A stretch of DNA of 64,000 bases from contig JAGTXZ010000011.1 of NCBI GenBank assembly GCA_018398575.1, positions 2,046,001 to 2,110,000 of the forward strand. Reading direction: 5' to 3'. The stretch comes from Ampelomyces quisqualis (lineage: Eukaryota; Ascomycota; Dothideomycetes; Pleosporales; Phaeosphaeriaceae). Shown piece by piece: positions 31,588 through 43,100 of this stretch; position 1 is the first letter of the stretch, and each line of letters starts with the position of its first letter. The notes under the pieces are model-generated. The model did no database searches. It was not told the DNA's origin and saw only the letters and a list, made by a program, of their open reading frames with translations. The position numbers were made by a program, and so were the translations under genes.

Positions 31588-33060
31588 ATGTCGAATGAGA
31601 TAGCGAATAACCGCTCTGCTCTCAAGGACTTTCTTGGCTCTGTAGCAACCGTTTCTGGTGATCTTTCCAACATCACCGCGCCTCCATTTGTACTCGCCGA
31701 GAATTCCACCGTAGAGATACCACAATACTGGGCTGATCATCCAACATTATTCATCTCGCAGGGTGCGGAAGAAAACGCCGAGAAGAGAGCGCTGAGTGTT
31801 CTGAAATACTTCATCGGCACGCTACGGAACCAACAGTATTCGGGCCGACGCGAGAAGGATGGGGTGAAGAAGCCTCTGAACGCATTCCTAGGGGAGCTGT
31901 TTATGGGCCACTGGCAAAGTGAAGAGATTGGAGAGACGCGTCTGGTGGCTGAGCAAGTGAGCCATCACCCGCCAATAACGGCATGTTATCTCTGGAATGA
32001 TAAGCATGGAGTACGAGCGCAAGGCTTTACACAACAAGAGATTACCTTTTCTGGCAATGTCAACATCAAACAAAAAGGCTATGCCCTTCTGCATCTCGAC
32101 CGATACGATGAAGATTATTTGATCCCAGTACCGAACATCAAAGTGAAAGGACTGCTTGGTGGCACGCCATATCCTGAATTAGCCGGGGAATACTCTCTTA
32201 TATCTTCCAACGGATTTGTTTCACATCTCAAATTCACGGGCAAAAGCTTCTTTGGTGGTGGGCAGAAGAATGCGCTGGAAGCGAAGCTATATCATTCAGA
32301 CCAGCCTGACGAAACTTTGTACACTGTCAAAGGAGCCTGGAATGGGCGACTGACTTTCTGCGATGCCAGAAGTGGGCAGGATGTCGACACATTTGATGTC
32401 AACGATCTCGACTCCGCAGACATTGAAACAGAGCATCTTGCCGACCAAGATCCGTGGGAGTCACGAAAAGCTTGGGGAGAGGTCATCTCTGCTTTACATC
32501 GTGGCGATATGAAACGCGTTGCAAGTGCGAAAGCTCGAATCGAAGAGGGCCAACGAGCGATGCGAGCCGAGGAGGAGGCGCGTGGTGAACAATGGAGCAC
32601 TGTATTCTTTGAAAGAACGGATAGTGATGCAGTGTTCGACAGACTATCGGCTCTACATCCCGGCTCTTTCACAGTGGACCGGGATAGTGGGTTTTGGAAA
32701 GTAAATCATGAGGCGGTTCAGAACACGAAAAGGCCATTTCACGGTGATCTGTTGCCGACGAATGAACAAATCGGAAACGCAGCTCGAGACTGGACCACGA
32801 ACAGGGACAGTATTCAATTCGATACACCACGACACCAAATTTGGGCTCCCACTAAACCTAAGCTTGCTTCGAGACCAAAAGAATTCATGAGAGAAATACC
32901 GAAGCCCATTGCTAGGGCTGAAGCTGCGCAGAAACCAAAAGATTCAGATCCAAGAGAGTCACCAAAAGTGCAAAGCGTGTTAGCACCCGCAGTTTGTGAC
33001 CCGACCGATGCACAGGTCGAAGCTTTCCTCCGAGCAAAGCACAGCAATGTAAACCGATGA
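31588..33060 (+). CDS. KES1: Oxysterol-binding protein, short Kes1/Osh4 type
   Basis: An intronless frame of 490 residues starting MSNEIANNRSALKDFLGS. It is an ORD-only protein without PH or ankyrin domains. The OSBP signature EQVSHHPPITACYLWNDKHG is at about residue 121, preceded by KKPLNAFLGELFMGHW, which together line the sterol/PI4P pocket. The core continues with VKGLLGGTPYPELAGEYSLI and the helical C-terminal region with WGEVISALHRGDMKRVASAK. A 70-residue polar tail extends past the usual end (yeast Osh4 has 434 residues). By family it exchanges sterol for PI4P between ER and Golgi/endosomal membranes, peripherally attached. No link with the neighbouring remnant or receptor is evident. 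Confidence 0.94.
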   Translation: MSNEIANNRSALKDFLGSVATVSGDLSNITAPPFVLAENSTVEIPQYWADHPTLFISQGAEENAEKRALSVLKYFIGTLRNQQYSGRREKDGVKKPLNAFLGELFMGHWQSEEIGETRLVAEQVSHHPPITACYLWNDKHGVRAQGFTQQEITFSGNVNIKQKGYALLHLDRYDEDYLIPVPNIKVKGLLGGTPYPELAGEYSLISSNGFVSHLKFTGKSFFGGGQKNALEAKLYHSDQPDETLYTVKGAWNGRLTFCDARSGQDVDTFDVNDLDSADIETEHLADQDPWESRKAWGEVISALHRGDMKRVASAKARIEEGQRAMRAEEEARGEQWSTVFFERTDSDAVFDRLSALHPGSFTVDRDSGFWKVNHEAVQNTKRPFHGDLLPTNEQIGNAARDWTTNRDSIQFDTPRHQIWAPTKPKLASRPKEFMREIPKPIARAEAAQKPKDSDPRESPKVQSVLAPAVCDPTDAQVEAFLRAKHSNVNR

Positions 33061-33257
33061 TACGATGCAAGGTCTTCGAGAAAAGACCCACATGATGGAT
33101 GTGGTATGATGTGATTATTTCTAGTTCTTGATTTATGAATTTTAATACTCCTTGCGCCCTCGCTTATGAACTCGATATCGTGAACGAATGACTATATTGC
33201 ATTCTTTTACATGTGTACGTGCTTCTCATACTTGAGGAAGTAAACCTCGCAGCACTT

Positions 33258-34677
33258 TCATAGTTGCCTCTCGGATGCCTGATGTACTTGCGTATGCATG
33301 GTGATGGCTCCTGGCCGACAATGTTCATCTGAAGTTCCACCAACCTGAATCTCCCAGGAATTGAAACCTTTGTAGCTCTTTTCACTCGCATTCGCGTTGA
33401 CGAGATCGTCTCTCAGGCGCACCGGCTGGAGATGACCCATGCCGTATTCATCGTCACGTTCCCTCACGGTCCCTTTTTCCGAACGCAACAGTGACTTGAA
33501 GCTGGGAAATTTTCGGCGAGGATTGGATAGTTGGGGGCTCCAATGAGGTGTTCGCATGCCACTTGGCTTGGAGTTTTCGTCAGGTGTGCCAGTGGATAGG
33601 CCGAGGGTCGAGGCGAATTTACGGAAGAGTGGACGGAGGGTCGCAGCACTTCCGGCCGTGATTGCGAGGCCTTGTTCGATGTCACTCCAGATCGCTACGT
33701 CGACCGTGGCCCAGAGAAAGTCTGGATTTTTGAAGTCCATGACATAAGCCAGACGAACTGTAACTGCTAAACTAGCCCTACACATTGAAAGTGAGCAACT
33801 GAAATATGGCATCGGAATGTAATCAAAACTTACACGCAAGCCATACCAAGGATTGGAATCAGCATCATCCTCGTCTTGGCGGGCATATTCAGGCCCCAAA
33901 CCAGGAAGATAGGTAGGATGGCGAAAGTAAAATCTGAGATGATGGCACAGGCGCTATAGAGGAACGTGAGGCCAATGATGACATCGATGGGGACACAGTA
34001 GCCTTTTTGATGGGCATTCCAAAAATAACTAGAGCAGAGATTAGTCAAGGTCCCATCTTAGATTGTTCGTTTGTGCGCACCTTATGGGGGTACATTGAAA
34101 GACTGTGACGAGGAAGAAGACAGCTCCTGTGAAGGCTGATACTGTCATGGCACCATAGATGATCCATTTGTGGATGGATTTAATCGTGACACGAAGAAGG
34201 AACAAGCCAATGGATATCTTTGAAGTGATCATGGCTAGACAGTAACCGATGTAACATAGCCACCAATACTATGTTTGCTCGTTAGAACTTTGCAAACTGC
34301 GGTATTTGCGATCTACTCACCCTCATTGCCATGAATATTTCTTCATTCGATAATGTAGCCATATGTCGTCCTGTGCCCCATTTGATCCCACCGATTGCAC
34401 ACGTGGCGAACATTACATGTGCGAACTAGGTGGTCAGCAAAGTTAAATCTGCACGAAGCAGCACAAAGCAACTCACCAGCGCGAGAACCATGAAGAAGTC
34501 ATCCCATCCAAAGGCCTTGACAAGACAAGTTCGAACATAAATCCGGAGGGCAGTGGCCATAAACGCTAGCGACACAAAGGTCGAACATACCTGCACTGAT
34601 TAGCTGGTCTTCCTGGATATTTTGCTGATGTGTGCAAGACTTACTGCCTGCAACTCTGGACCCCGATTCGGTTCCAT
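33258..34677 (-). CDS. Pth11-like seven-transmembrane protein (fungal rhodopsin-domain family)
   Basis: Six exons, 34677-34645, 34590-34477, 34425-34321, 34268-34081, 34028-33834 and 33777-33258, encode 384 residues. All introns are about 51-56 bp, and every junction keeps the frame. Helices can be followed as VCSTFVSLAFMATALRIYVR, FGWDDFFMVLALFAHVMFAT, YWWLCYIGYCLAMITSKISI, WIIYGAMTVSAFTGAVFFLV, IGLTFLYSACAIISDFTFAI, MMLIPILGMACVASLAVTVR and a seventh region around SDIEQGLAITAGSAATLRPL. Family hallmarks are the GWDD pair, QCTPISYFWN and SDIEQG. The cytosolic tail (about 130 residues) is Ser/Arg-rich. There is no CFEM domain at the N-terminus. Some relatives sense surfaces or hosts in pathogens, but most are uncharacterised, so only membrane location and family are firm. 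Confidence 0.9.
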
Positions 34678-36849
34678 GATCACCAGCGTCAACTACTGGA
34701 GACTCAAATGACTGTTCACCAAGGACGAATCTTCAAAAGAAGTAGGCCGGTTCGGTGAGATTAACCAGAACATGGGATACGTATGTTGGGCGGCTTGGGG
34801 TAGAAAACCCAAGCAAACCCCTCTTTTGATGCAGGTCCCTGAGTCCTGGATCGCTTCGCTCGCATCCACGCCAGGGGCGAGATCAGGCATTGCGAACGAG
34901 AACTGTGCCTGATGCAAAAGCCACGCTGACTCAAACAGTCCATGTTGGGGCCCGATCCACAGATTCTTGGGAAGCGAGTACGGCAGAGCACAGGGGATCC
35001 TGCAGTCGGCGTGGCATTCTTGCTTTGGAGAACCTGTCCCTGTCAATAACGGAGTCAGATCTGGAGTGTTTCCTCCTCCGCATTCTTGACAGTGGTGTAG
35101 TAAAAGTCAAGCAATGTTGCCGGATAGACCTTGCTGGCTCTCCCGCTTTTTGCGCATCCTTGAGCCGCCCGTTGCGATGGCACCTTGGGTCCCAACTTTT
35201 GAATTGTTCAACGTCCCGCCGCCGCCGCCGTCGCCGCTGGTGTCAGGTTTCGACATTTCGATGCCACGGCTATCACCCCATTGGTCACACGTTCGAGGTG
35301 TCGGTGGGCCTCGGCCAAGCTCGCGTGGCACTGGGCGGGATTCGCGGGAAGGATGTACGGGATGGGATCACTTAGCTCCAGGGACAATGTTGAAGACAGT
35401 TCCTTGTCAGGCACTGCTTTGAGTCTGGTGCCCGCTGTATTCGGAGGGTCGAGGTTTTCTCCTAGCCTTTTGGAGACAAGCTGGGAGAATCTCCATGATG
35501 TGTGAAACTCGACAGTTTCCTCTGTGTGTGGACAAAGAAGTCGCCGACGACTTGCAGGTCAATCTTGCGTGTGCAGGGTCTTTGACTCGTGTGGCACTTG
35601 GCACTTGCTAAGCACGGGACCGGCAGATGGGACCGGCCATGTCAACGCTTGTGGACTCAAATCCGAAATGTGGCAAGGCTGACTGGTCAAATTGGACGTC
35701 AACATTAATGCTAAGGAGGAGTGCATCCGCTGCTACGCGGAACAGCAGCAGCCGCAACCTATCGAGACGGATGGCTGCAATTCGGAACAATCAACCCGAG
35801 CCGACGGCCTGGAAGATGGCATTCAACAGAATATTCAATTTCAGCGGGCGCTCGTACGAACAGGTATACGGTACTGAAGCCCTAAGACCACGCATATCTG
35901 TGCGCTCGAGCTATGTACACAACTATCGCAATTCGATAGACCCCAGTCTCTATTATCTGGTACCTGAATCTGAGTGTCATCTGTGCCGCACGACGATCAC
36001 GGTTTGTATTGAGGAGCGATCAGCGAACAACCCAACGCTGATCTGAATTTGCAAATGCTTGGATGATTCGATTGCCAGGGTAAGTTAAAGCACGCAAGAC
36101 TCGAGAACCAGGCCTGTGCTGAGGTCGCCGACTTGACCCGACTGTTCCGAGCGACGAGACGTACACAGTATCAATATACAGCAGTTGATCCACCCGAGTC
36201 ATAAAGCGAAACTTTGCAGTCTGATCAGCGATTTGAGCAATCGCACATTGGGTCGTATTGCAATCAGGCTGCGAGCATGAGTCGACAACATCCTACCGGA
36301 TAGCTAACACGAGCACGCCTTTGACGACGAAGAACAAGACCTTCCCAATGGAATTACCACCAAGCTCCAAGTAGCATGTCTACCTCGCTTTTTATGCTGG
36401 TAATATGATTGTAGTATCCATGCAAGCATCCGAGCCTTCGTTCGCACGTTCGCGTACGTCAGACAACCAATGTAGGACCTCTACGGCCATGGACTCCACT
36501 ATGAATAATGAAACACGAGGCACCCATGTAGCACCACCAAATCACCACTTTGCGCGTGGAATTGTCTGTCATGCGACGAAATTGAGCAAAGGAATCCTTT
36601 GGCGGGTCGCTACGCGCAGGTGACAGTAAGTGCGGCTTTGAGATACATGTTCAGTTTGCGAAGCGCTGAAGAGTGAAGCTACGTACATTTGAAGTCGCAG
36701 TCCATCGATAGAGCGTGACCGACGGGGTGGATCCGCGAGAGTATGGCCTTGGAATACAATGCTCTCCCACGACATCGAACAAAAAAGCTTGAACCCAATC
36801 TGCCAACATGTTGTGAACCAACGCATGCTTTTAGCAGCACGAAGCATTT
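34678..36849. other. 2.2-kb stretch without a recognisable gene
   Basis: The longest gene-poor interval in the window. Frames of 60-160 codons occur on both strands (for example 35208-35414 minus and 35627-36046 plus), but none shows family resemblance, a splice partner or a convincing start context. A short GCC/GCG triplet tract lies at about 35216-35236. The minus frame at 35208-35414, with PYILPANPAQCHASLAEAHR, is the most protein-like and could be an exon of an unknown gene. I cannot support it further. Confidence 0.45.
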
Positions 36850-38621
36850 TCAACTGTTTCGACAATAACAGCTAGCCTTGATCTCAACATCCGCAATCGC
36901 CTTTGCTATTCGGAGCTGCTGGTTCACAATTCCCGCTTCGTCCTTTCTCCCCATTTTGACAAGACATTCGTGGTACCCCTGTAGCGCCCAGATGTTGTTT
37001 GGGTGCTGTCTTGCACGGGGTAACGTATCGTCGAATCCTAAATCTGCTTTATAAGCAGCAGCTGCGTCTTCCACCCTGCCCTGCTCCATCAGTAATGCAG
37101 CGTAAGCATGTCTTGTTGGCATCATCCATGGCCATGGCTCCGCATATGTGAGTGCATCGTCCCGATCGATTGCAGTCTCTAGGTGTTCGAAAGCGAGATC
37201 AAAATTGCCTTTGCGGTATTCGACTTCGCCATCGAGAATTGCAATTCCCACACGGAGCACAACATTCGAGCGGTTGGGGAAGTCTCCGCAAATTCGAGAC
37301 GAAGGGATGCAATCTAGCGCTTCAGCAAGCGCAGCGCGATGCTTCTCTGCGTTGCGAATGTCGTTGATTGCAGCATACGCAACGCCTTTGCCATAATGTA
37401 GCATTGCGCTGGTCACGCAGTATAACACCTTATCTTCTGGTATTTCTAGTGCAATCAGGTCATTCCAACGCCCGAAACGGACCAAGACATGGATGCGCAC
37501 CGAAGCAAAGTTTTCGAGCCAGTCCGCCATGGGTGGACTTTGTATGCGAAGGAGCGATGTGGGAAGTGATTTTTCCATACGATTCACGGTTTCCAATGCG
37601 ACTTGGTACTGCCCAGAAAACATCGCGGCGTAAATGAGCGAGTGGTAGTCGTGCATACGGTAGAAGGAGTAAAAGTTGTCGCCCCCATGTTCGGCCAGAT
37701 ACTTTTCGTCTGCCACACACGCATCTGCGTTCGACGCAATGGCGCCTCTATAGTCGCCCACGAGAATATCGAGATGGGATGGCATGTGGACTAGATGACC
37801 CGCATCAGGTATCAGGTTGCGTAGATGGTCTGCAGCTACCAGTGCTACCTCGGGCGTTTTCGACATTTCCATGAGGTGAATATACAAATGAAGCACGCCC
37901 GGGTGTGAGTTGACGCCATCTTGCTTCAAAGCTTTCTCCAGGGTATCCTTAGCTTCCAGGGACCGCGCACCGGGTGTAGGCTCGCCCGTCTTCAGATCCC
38001 ACAGATCCCATGCAGAGAGATTCATGATCGAGTCAGCATAGAGCGTGACAATATCAAGGTCATCTGGGTATGTCTCATAGACGGCTTGCATAGCTAATGC
38101 ATACGCCTCGTTGCAATTGCGAAAAGATTTTTCATCAAGTCCATCTGGCACTCGCAATTGGACTGCGTTGATGAGGGCTTTTTCGACATCTGCTGCGCCG
38201 GATGCGTGCGCTCTAGCCTTTGCGTTGGCAACATTGATCTTGTCTATGGTTGACTTGAGTTCCTGCTCGTCAAAGAGATCCCAGGGCTTGTTGTAATTCG
38301 GACCAAGGGCAAATGCAAGCTGAAGGATTGAGTTATTTTCCTTAACACGTGCTCCAAGCACTGAAATTGGAATCGACTTACGCCCCAATATGCCATTGCG
38401 CATTTTACGTCCTCTTCAATTGCGCGCTCAAAACATCGGGCTGATTCTTCATGATGGAACGCGTAGCACCATACAAGGCCGCGGTCAAACCATAACTGTG
38501 CTCTTGCGTTATCCGTGGAGACTTTGCGGTGGAATTTTCCGAGGTTGTAGTGGTAGTCATCGACCGCACGCATCTTCGCGGTCCGCAGGGTGGGAACACC
38601 CCGAAGTGGAAGCTGTAACAA
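36850..38621 (-). CDS. TPR-repeat protein of unknown function
   Basis: Two exons, 38621-38382 and 38319-36850, with a 62-bp intron (GTAAGT donor), give 569 residues; a Met at 38573 (MRAVDDYHYNLG) is an alternative start giving 553. The junction restores CAMAYWGLAFALGPNYNKPW, a phrase typical of a soluble TPR family shared by fungi and bacteria. The rest is regular helical repeat: YALAMQAVYETYPDDLDIVT, ALKQDGVNSHPGVLHLYIHL, HMPSHLDILVGDYRGAIASN and C-terminal ALLMEQGRVEDAAAAYKADL. No signal peptide, membrane helix or catalytic motif is seen. Relatives are annotated only as TPR-domain proteins. The His in HLYIHLMEM and HMPSH recur across the family, but their role is not known to me. Confidence 0.88.
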
Positions 38622-38877
38622 GAGATTGCTGCGATTCTGAAACGGGGCCTGGACACCAAAGGTGTTTGCTGGCGTTCAAGTGTCTCACGGATTACCCATG
38701 GCCGAGGAAGGTAGATGGTAGCGCAGCGGGGTTTGAGTACCGAAGCCGCCCACCAATGAAGAAATCGCGAATGGTGATGGCGACACAATACGTCTTCGCA
38801 AAAGAGAAAGACATGGTCGTGTTCTATAATGTAATTCCTCAAGCTAACTGCAAGGTACATGCGCTTGTGACTGCTAC

Positions 38878-39771
38878 TCACGGACTCAGTCTCTCTATCT
38901 TCCACTCCCCGTTCTCGGAAGTGGTGTACTTGAATCGATCGTGCAGCCTTGATGGTCTACCTTGCCAAAATTCCACCACATCAGGAATGACCCTCAAGCC
39001 ACCCCAGAACTCAGGCACAGGAATCTCGTCCTTGCCATCAAATCTCTTCTCCACATCTTGAACCCTTTTCTCCAATTCCTCCCTGCTCTCAAGCACTTTG
39101 CTCTGCTGACTGGCCCACGCCCCAATGCGAGATCCTCTAATGCGCGTGTCATAGTAGACTTGTGATTCTGACGAAGTGAGACGCTCCACACGGCCTTCAA
39201 CGCGGACTTGACGCTCGAGTTCGTGCCACCAAAAAGTGAGCGCTGCATGCGGATTCGACAGCACGTCTTGGGCTTTGCGACTCGTGTCCCAATTGGAGTA
39301 GATGACGAATCCTTTCGAGTCTAGTTCTTTCATGTATACCATGCGTGCGGAGACTCTACCACTGGGCAGTTCGGCGGTGGAGAAGGTGACGGTTTCTGGT
39401 TGGTAGACTTTCTGCTCCTGCGCCTCCTGAAACCATTTGTGGAACTGGTCAGTAGGCGAGGGTAGCAGGTCGTGAAAATCGAGAGCACCCTTGGTGTATT
39501 GCGTTGCGTGGCCCGGGTCATTTGAATTCGACGTTGGCGCAAAGATGCGTTTGACTGATTCATTGGCCGGGTGAAGCATTTTCGGTGATTTTTCTGGGTT
39601 CAAGGCAGAAATGTGGCGCGTGATAGTGTGGTTGAAGGAATAGGTAGCGGCTGATTTGTGACAAAATCGCAGCGAAGATAATTTTGAAGACTCTGCGATT
39701 CTTCTCGCCAGCATTGGTGTTGGAATTGTGCCACCTGTAGACTGCGATGGGTGGTGTGATGGCCAAGACAA
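38878..39771 (-). CDS. PDX3: Pyridoxamine 5'-phosphate oxidase
   Basis: An intronless frame of 297 residues. It makes pyridoxal 5'-phosphate from PNP or PMP using FMN and O2, the last step of vitamin B6 salvage. Family blocks are FHKWFQEAQEQKVYQPETVT, RVSARMVYMKELDSKGFVIY (FMN phosphate contacts), SNWDTSRKAQDVLSNPHAAL, FWWHELERQVRVEGRVERL, the dimer and product region SRIGAWASQQSKVLESREEL and the C-terminal RPSRLHDRFKY. The first 60-65 residues are basic and Ser-rich (MLARRIAESSKLSSLRFC from Met 20, 39714) and could target mitochondria. A later Met (39579) would give a cytosolic form that starts just before the conserved core. It follows MET5 in the same direction, 359 bp downstream. Confidence 0.94.
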   Translation of the reverse strand: MSWPSHHPSQSTGGTIPTPMLARRIAESSKLSSLRFCHKSAATYSFNHTITRHISALNPEKSPKMLHPANESVKRIFAPTSNSNDPGHATQYTKGALDFHDLLPSPTDQFHKWFQEAQEQKVYQPETVTFSTAELPSGRVSARMVYMKELDSKGFVIYSNWDTSRKAQDVLSNPHAALTFWWHELERQVRVEGRVERLTSSESQVYYDTRIRGSRIGAWASQQSKVLESREELEKRVQDVEKRFDGKDEIPVPEFWGGLRVIPDVVEFWQGRPSRLHDRFKYTTSENGEWKIERLSP

Positions 39772-40130
39772 TCTGGTGCTCTGCAGAAATGAATGTGTGA
39801 GTCTTCGATGGGAACAACGCGGGGTGACGTAACCACCTTACTGGTAGCGTCGTTTTGTTGGCCGCGTCTGTCGTTGCAAATGCTTGAACGCGGATTTTCC
39901 GAAGACTTGGCAGTGATGGGACACTTGAAATTGTTGAATTCAACGCCAACCACATGGTGGCTGGTGTTTCATGAAATTGTGAGAGGGATTTACAAGAAAT
40001 ATCATCCAGAATTATCAACGCTTGTGAATTCCCAACTTAACGCCATGAAAGATCATATTTCGCCGAAGCGAACATGTGCCATGAAAATGAGCTATTGCCA
40101 TCGTTTAGATTGCATCATTGTCTGCAGCTT
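39772..40130. other. Intergenic between MET5 and PDX3
   Basis: 359 bp with the MET5 3' UTR and the PDX3 promoter. Overlapping frames on the plus strand are antisense noise. Confidence 0.5.
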
Positions 40131-43100
40131 TTACTCTCCATCTGATTCTTCTTCTGCCGTCTGCAAGAGCGTTAGCTGTCATGTAGCAGATAAGCGAGGA
40201 TTCGAGACTTACGTTGTCATGGAAATTTGTCCCGTGTGTGGTTTCGTTGATGTAACCCTTCCTGATGACGAAATCACCGAAGTGTTCACCCTCATTTCGC
40301 TCCGTCGCATACTGTTTAATCATAGGTTGCATGATCTCCAGAATCTCTTCCTCTTTGATCGAGCTTCTGTAGAGCTTGTTCAGTCGTTGCCCGTGATAAC
40401 CGCCTCCAAGGTACATGTTGTATGCACCGTAAGCCTTGCCAACGAATGCGACTTCTGCAAGCCATGGCCGCGCGCAGCCGTTGGGGCAACCAGTCATACG
40501 CATTACGATACTTTCTTGTCGTAGACCATTGTCTTCCAGCGCGCCTTCTAGCTTGGTGATGAGTTCAGGAAGATAACGCTCCGATTCTGCCATAGCAAGA
40601 CCGCACGTAGGGAAGGCCACGCAAGCAGAGCTTGACAACCTCATACCCGAGAAGTTGGTGTTGTCGAGCTTCCACTTCTTCAGAAGCTCCTTCATCGATG
40701 GCAAGTCTTCATCTGCAACGTTCGACAAGACCAAGTGCTGATTACCAGTCAATCTGAACTCGCCCTTGTGCACCTTCGCAACTTCGATGAGACCCGTCTT
40801 CATCGGGAAATCTGCTGTATCCTCAATGCGTCCGTTCTCGATGAAGAAGGTGAAATGATTGAGGCCAGTTTCGTCTTTTTGCCAACCGAAAGTGTCGACG
40901 TTGCTTTCAAATTTGAAGGGCTTAGGATCGGCAAATTGCTGGCCCCAAAGTTCCTCGACCTTGCCACGGAAGACATCGATACCCATGTCATCAATGGTGT
41001 ACTTGAGTCGGGCATGCTTCCTGTTCGTGCGGTCACCATGATCTCGTTGGACGAGCATGATCTTCTCGCAAGCGATGTGAACATCCTTCTTGGAAGCATA
41101 GCCAAACATGCTTCCAGTACGAGGGTACGTCTTCTTGTTATTGTGTGTGACCCCCATGCCACCACCGGCAAGTACGTTGAATCCTTCAAGGTTGCCATCG
41201 GCACCCTTAATCGCGATGAGACCGATGTCGTGAGCGTAGACATCAGTATCGTTGTGTGGTGGGATCGCGATAGTGATCTTGAACTTTCGTGGAAGATACA
41301 AGGGACCGTAGAGCGGCTCTTCGTCCTGAAGTGCCTCACCAGCAATCTTTCGCTTCCCCTTAGTCTCGTCGTCCTCGAGCCAGATCTCGTGATAGGCAGT
41401 TGTGGAAGGCAGGAGATGGTCGCTGATCTTCTGAGACGCGGCGTGAACCTGAGCGTGGTATTTTGATTGGGTAGGCAACACACTGCACATGACGTTGCGG
41501 TTGACATCACCACAGGCGGCAATGGTAGTCATGAGCGCCTTGTTGATCGCCTGCATGGCTGGCTTCAGCTTGCCCTTTACAACACCATGGAACTGGAAAG
41601 TTTGCCGAGTGGTCAACTTCATGGTCTCGTTGCCAAGCTTCGTGCTGATCTCGTCCATCTGCAGCCACTGCTTGGGTGTTGCAACACCGCCTGCTAGCCT
41701 GCACCGAATCATGAACGAATAAGCTGGCTCTAGACCCTGTGCCTTGCGCTCATCGCGAAGATCACGATCGTCTTGCATGTATGTTCCGTGGAACTTCGTA
41801 AGCTGCTGGTCGCTGGCAGAAATGGCACCGGTTGTGGTATCAGCCAAGCCCTCCTCAATGGTTCCACGGAGAAAGTTGGACGCAGCTTTCATGTCTTCAT
41901 TAGTCAGTGGTGCAGGTTCTTCCGGAAGTCCCTCTACATTGTCAACGCCCAGATGCTGCCATAATTTCGGTTCCCATTCTCCGTATGCTGTCTGGTAGGC
42001 GTCTGGATCTTGATCGTCTCCAAGACCGCACTCTACCATGGCTTTGCCGCCTAGGGTGAGCAAACGAGCATGCAAATCTTTCGCCGGTTTGTTGTAGTAG
42101 ATCTTGTCCTCCTTGCGCGGCCAGTAGTGGCTGTCACCAAGACCAAAGACCGCGAAGTTGACGGTAGCCAGGTCTAGGTCGACAGAGTCCTTGACAGTCT
42201 CCCAGAACGTTCGACCATTTTGAGGAAACTCACCTTGTCCAGCTACACTGGTGAGTAAAACGACATTCTGCTCATTAGGCAGGTCTTCCATGGGAAAGTC
42301 ATCCATAGCCATCACAATAGTCTTGAGACCTCGAGCTTTGCCACGATTGGCTAAACGCTTCGCTAGAGTTTCAGCATTGCCGTTGTCCGAAGCGAATAGA
42401 ACGGTCATAGGATCGCCTTGTAGACCTTCCAAAAGCTTGCTATAAGCGTCCTTGGCCTTGCGCTTTTGTAGCTGTCTGACTTCGGTGCCGTATGATCCGG
42501 AGATGTTGGAGGAGAACTCGGGATGCCTCTTCATAACCTGGGACATATAGTTGTCGCGAGCCAGGAACTCCTCGAGCTCCTTCTTGATCCTTTCGGAGTC
42601 GAGAGTAAAGTTGGGTTCACCTTTGTTGTCACCACGGGGGTCCCAACGGTACAGTGGCCAATAGCCCAAGTCAACTGCCTTCTTGGTCTCCTGGAGAACA
42701 GTCAAAGGTGAGTCGTTTTCCTTCTCATAAGGCAAGTAAGCCAGGACTATCGCGGGCCCATCAAACTTGTCTGCTTCGATCATGGCCTCCAATACTTGCG
42801 TGTAAGAACTGTACACCGCAACAGATGCAACATAGGCATTGCCGAAGTTCATGGCATACAGGCCGATATCCTTCTTCCTCCTCGCAGCATCTGCAGCAGC
42901 GCGTTCAGAATAGGGGGTTGAATCGATGATGAGCATGTTCACGTTCTCACCCGATGCCAGAACGTGGTGTACGCCGGAATTACCGAGATCGTATGCCCAT
43001 GCATCGGAACCAATCAACCAAGGTGATTCTTTGTAGAAAAGCTTCTTGGAAGAAAGCAGCTGGCTAGCAATCGGTGAGCCATCGGTGCTCAGACGAGAGA

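Noticed and set aside
36850..38621. TPR gene as a recent bacterial acquisition
   Set aside because: The family does occur in bacteria, but the gene has a normal fungal intron and local base composition; no positive sign of recent transfer.
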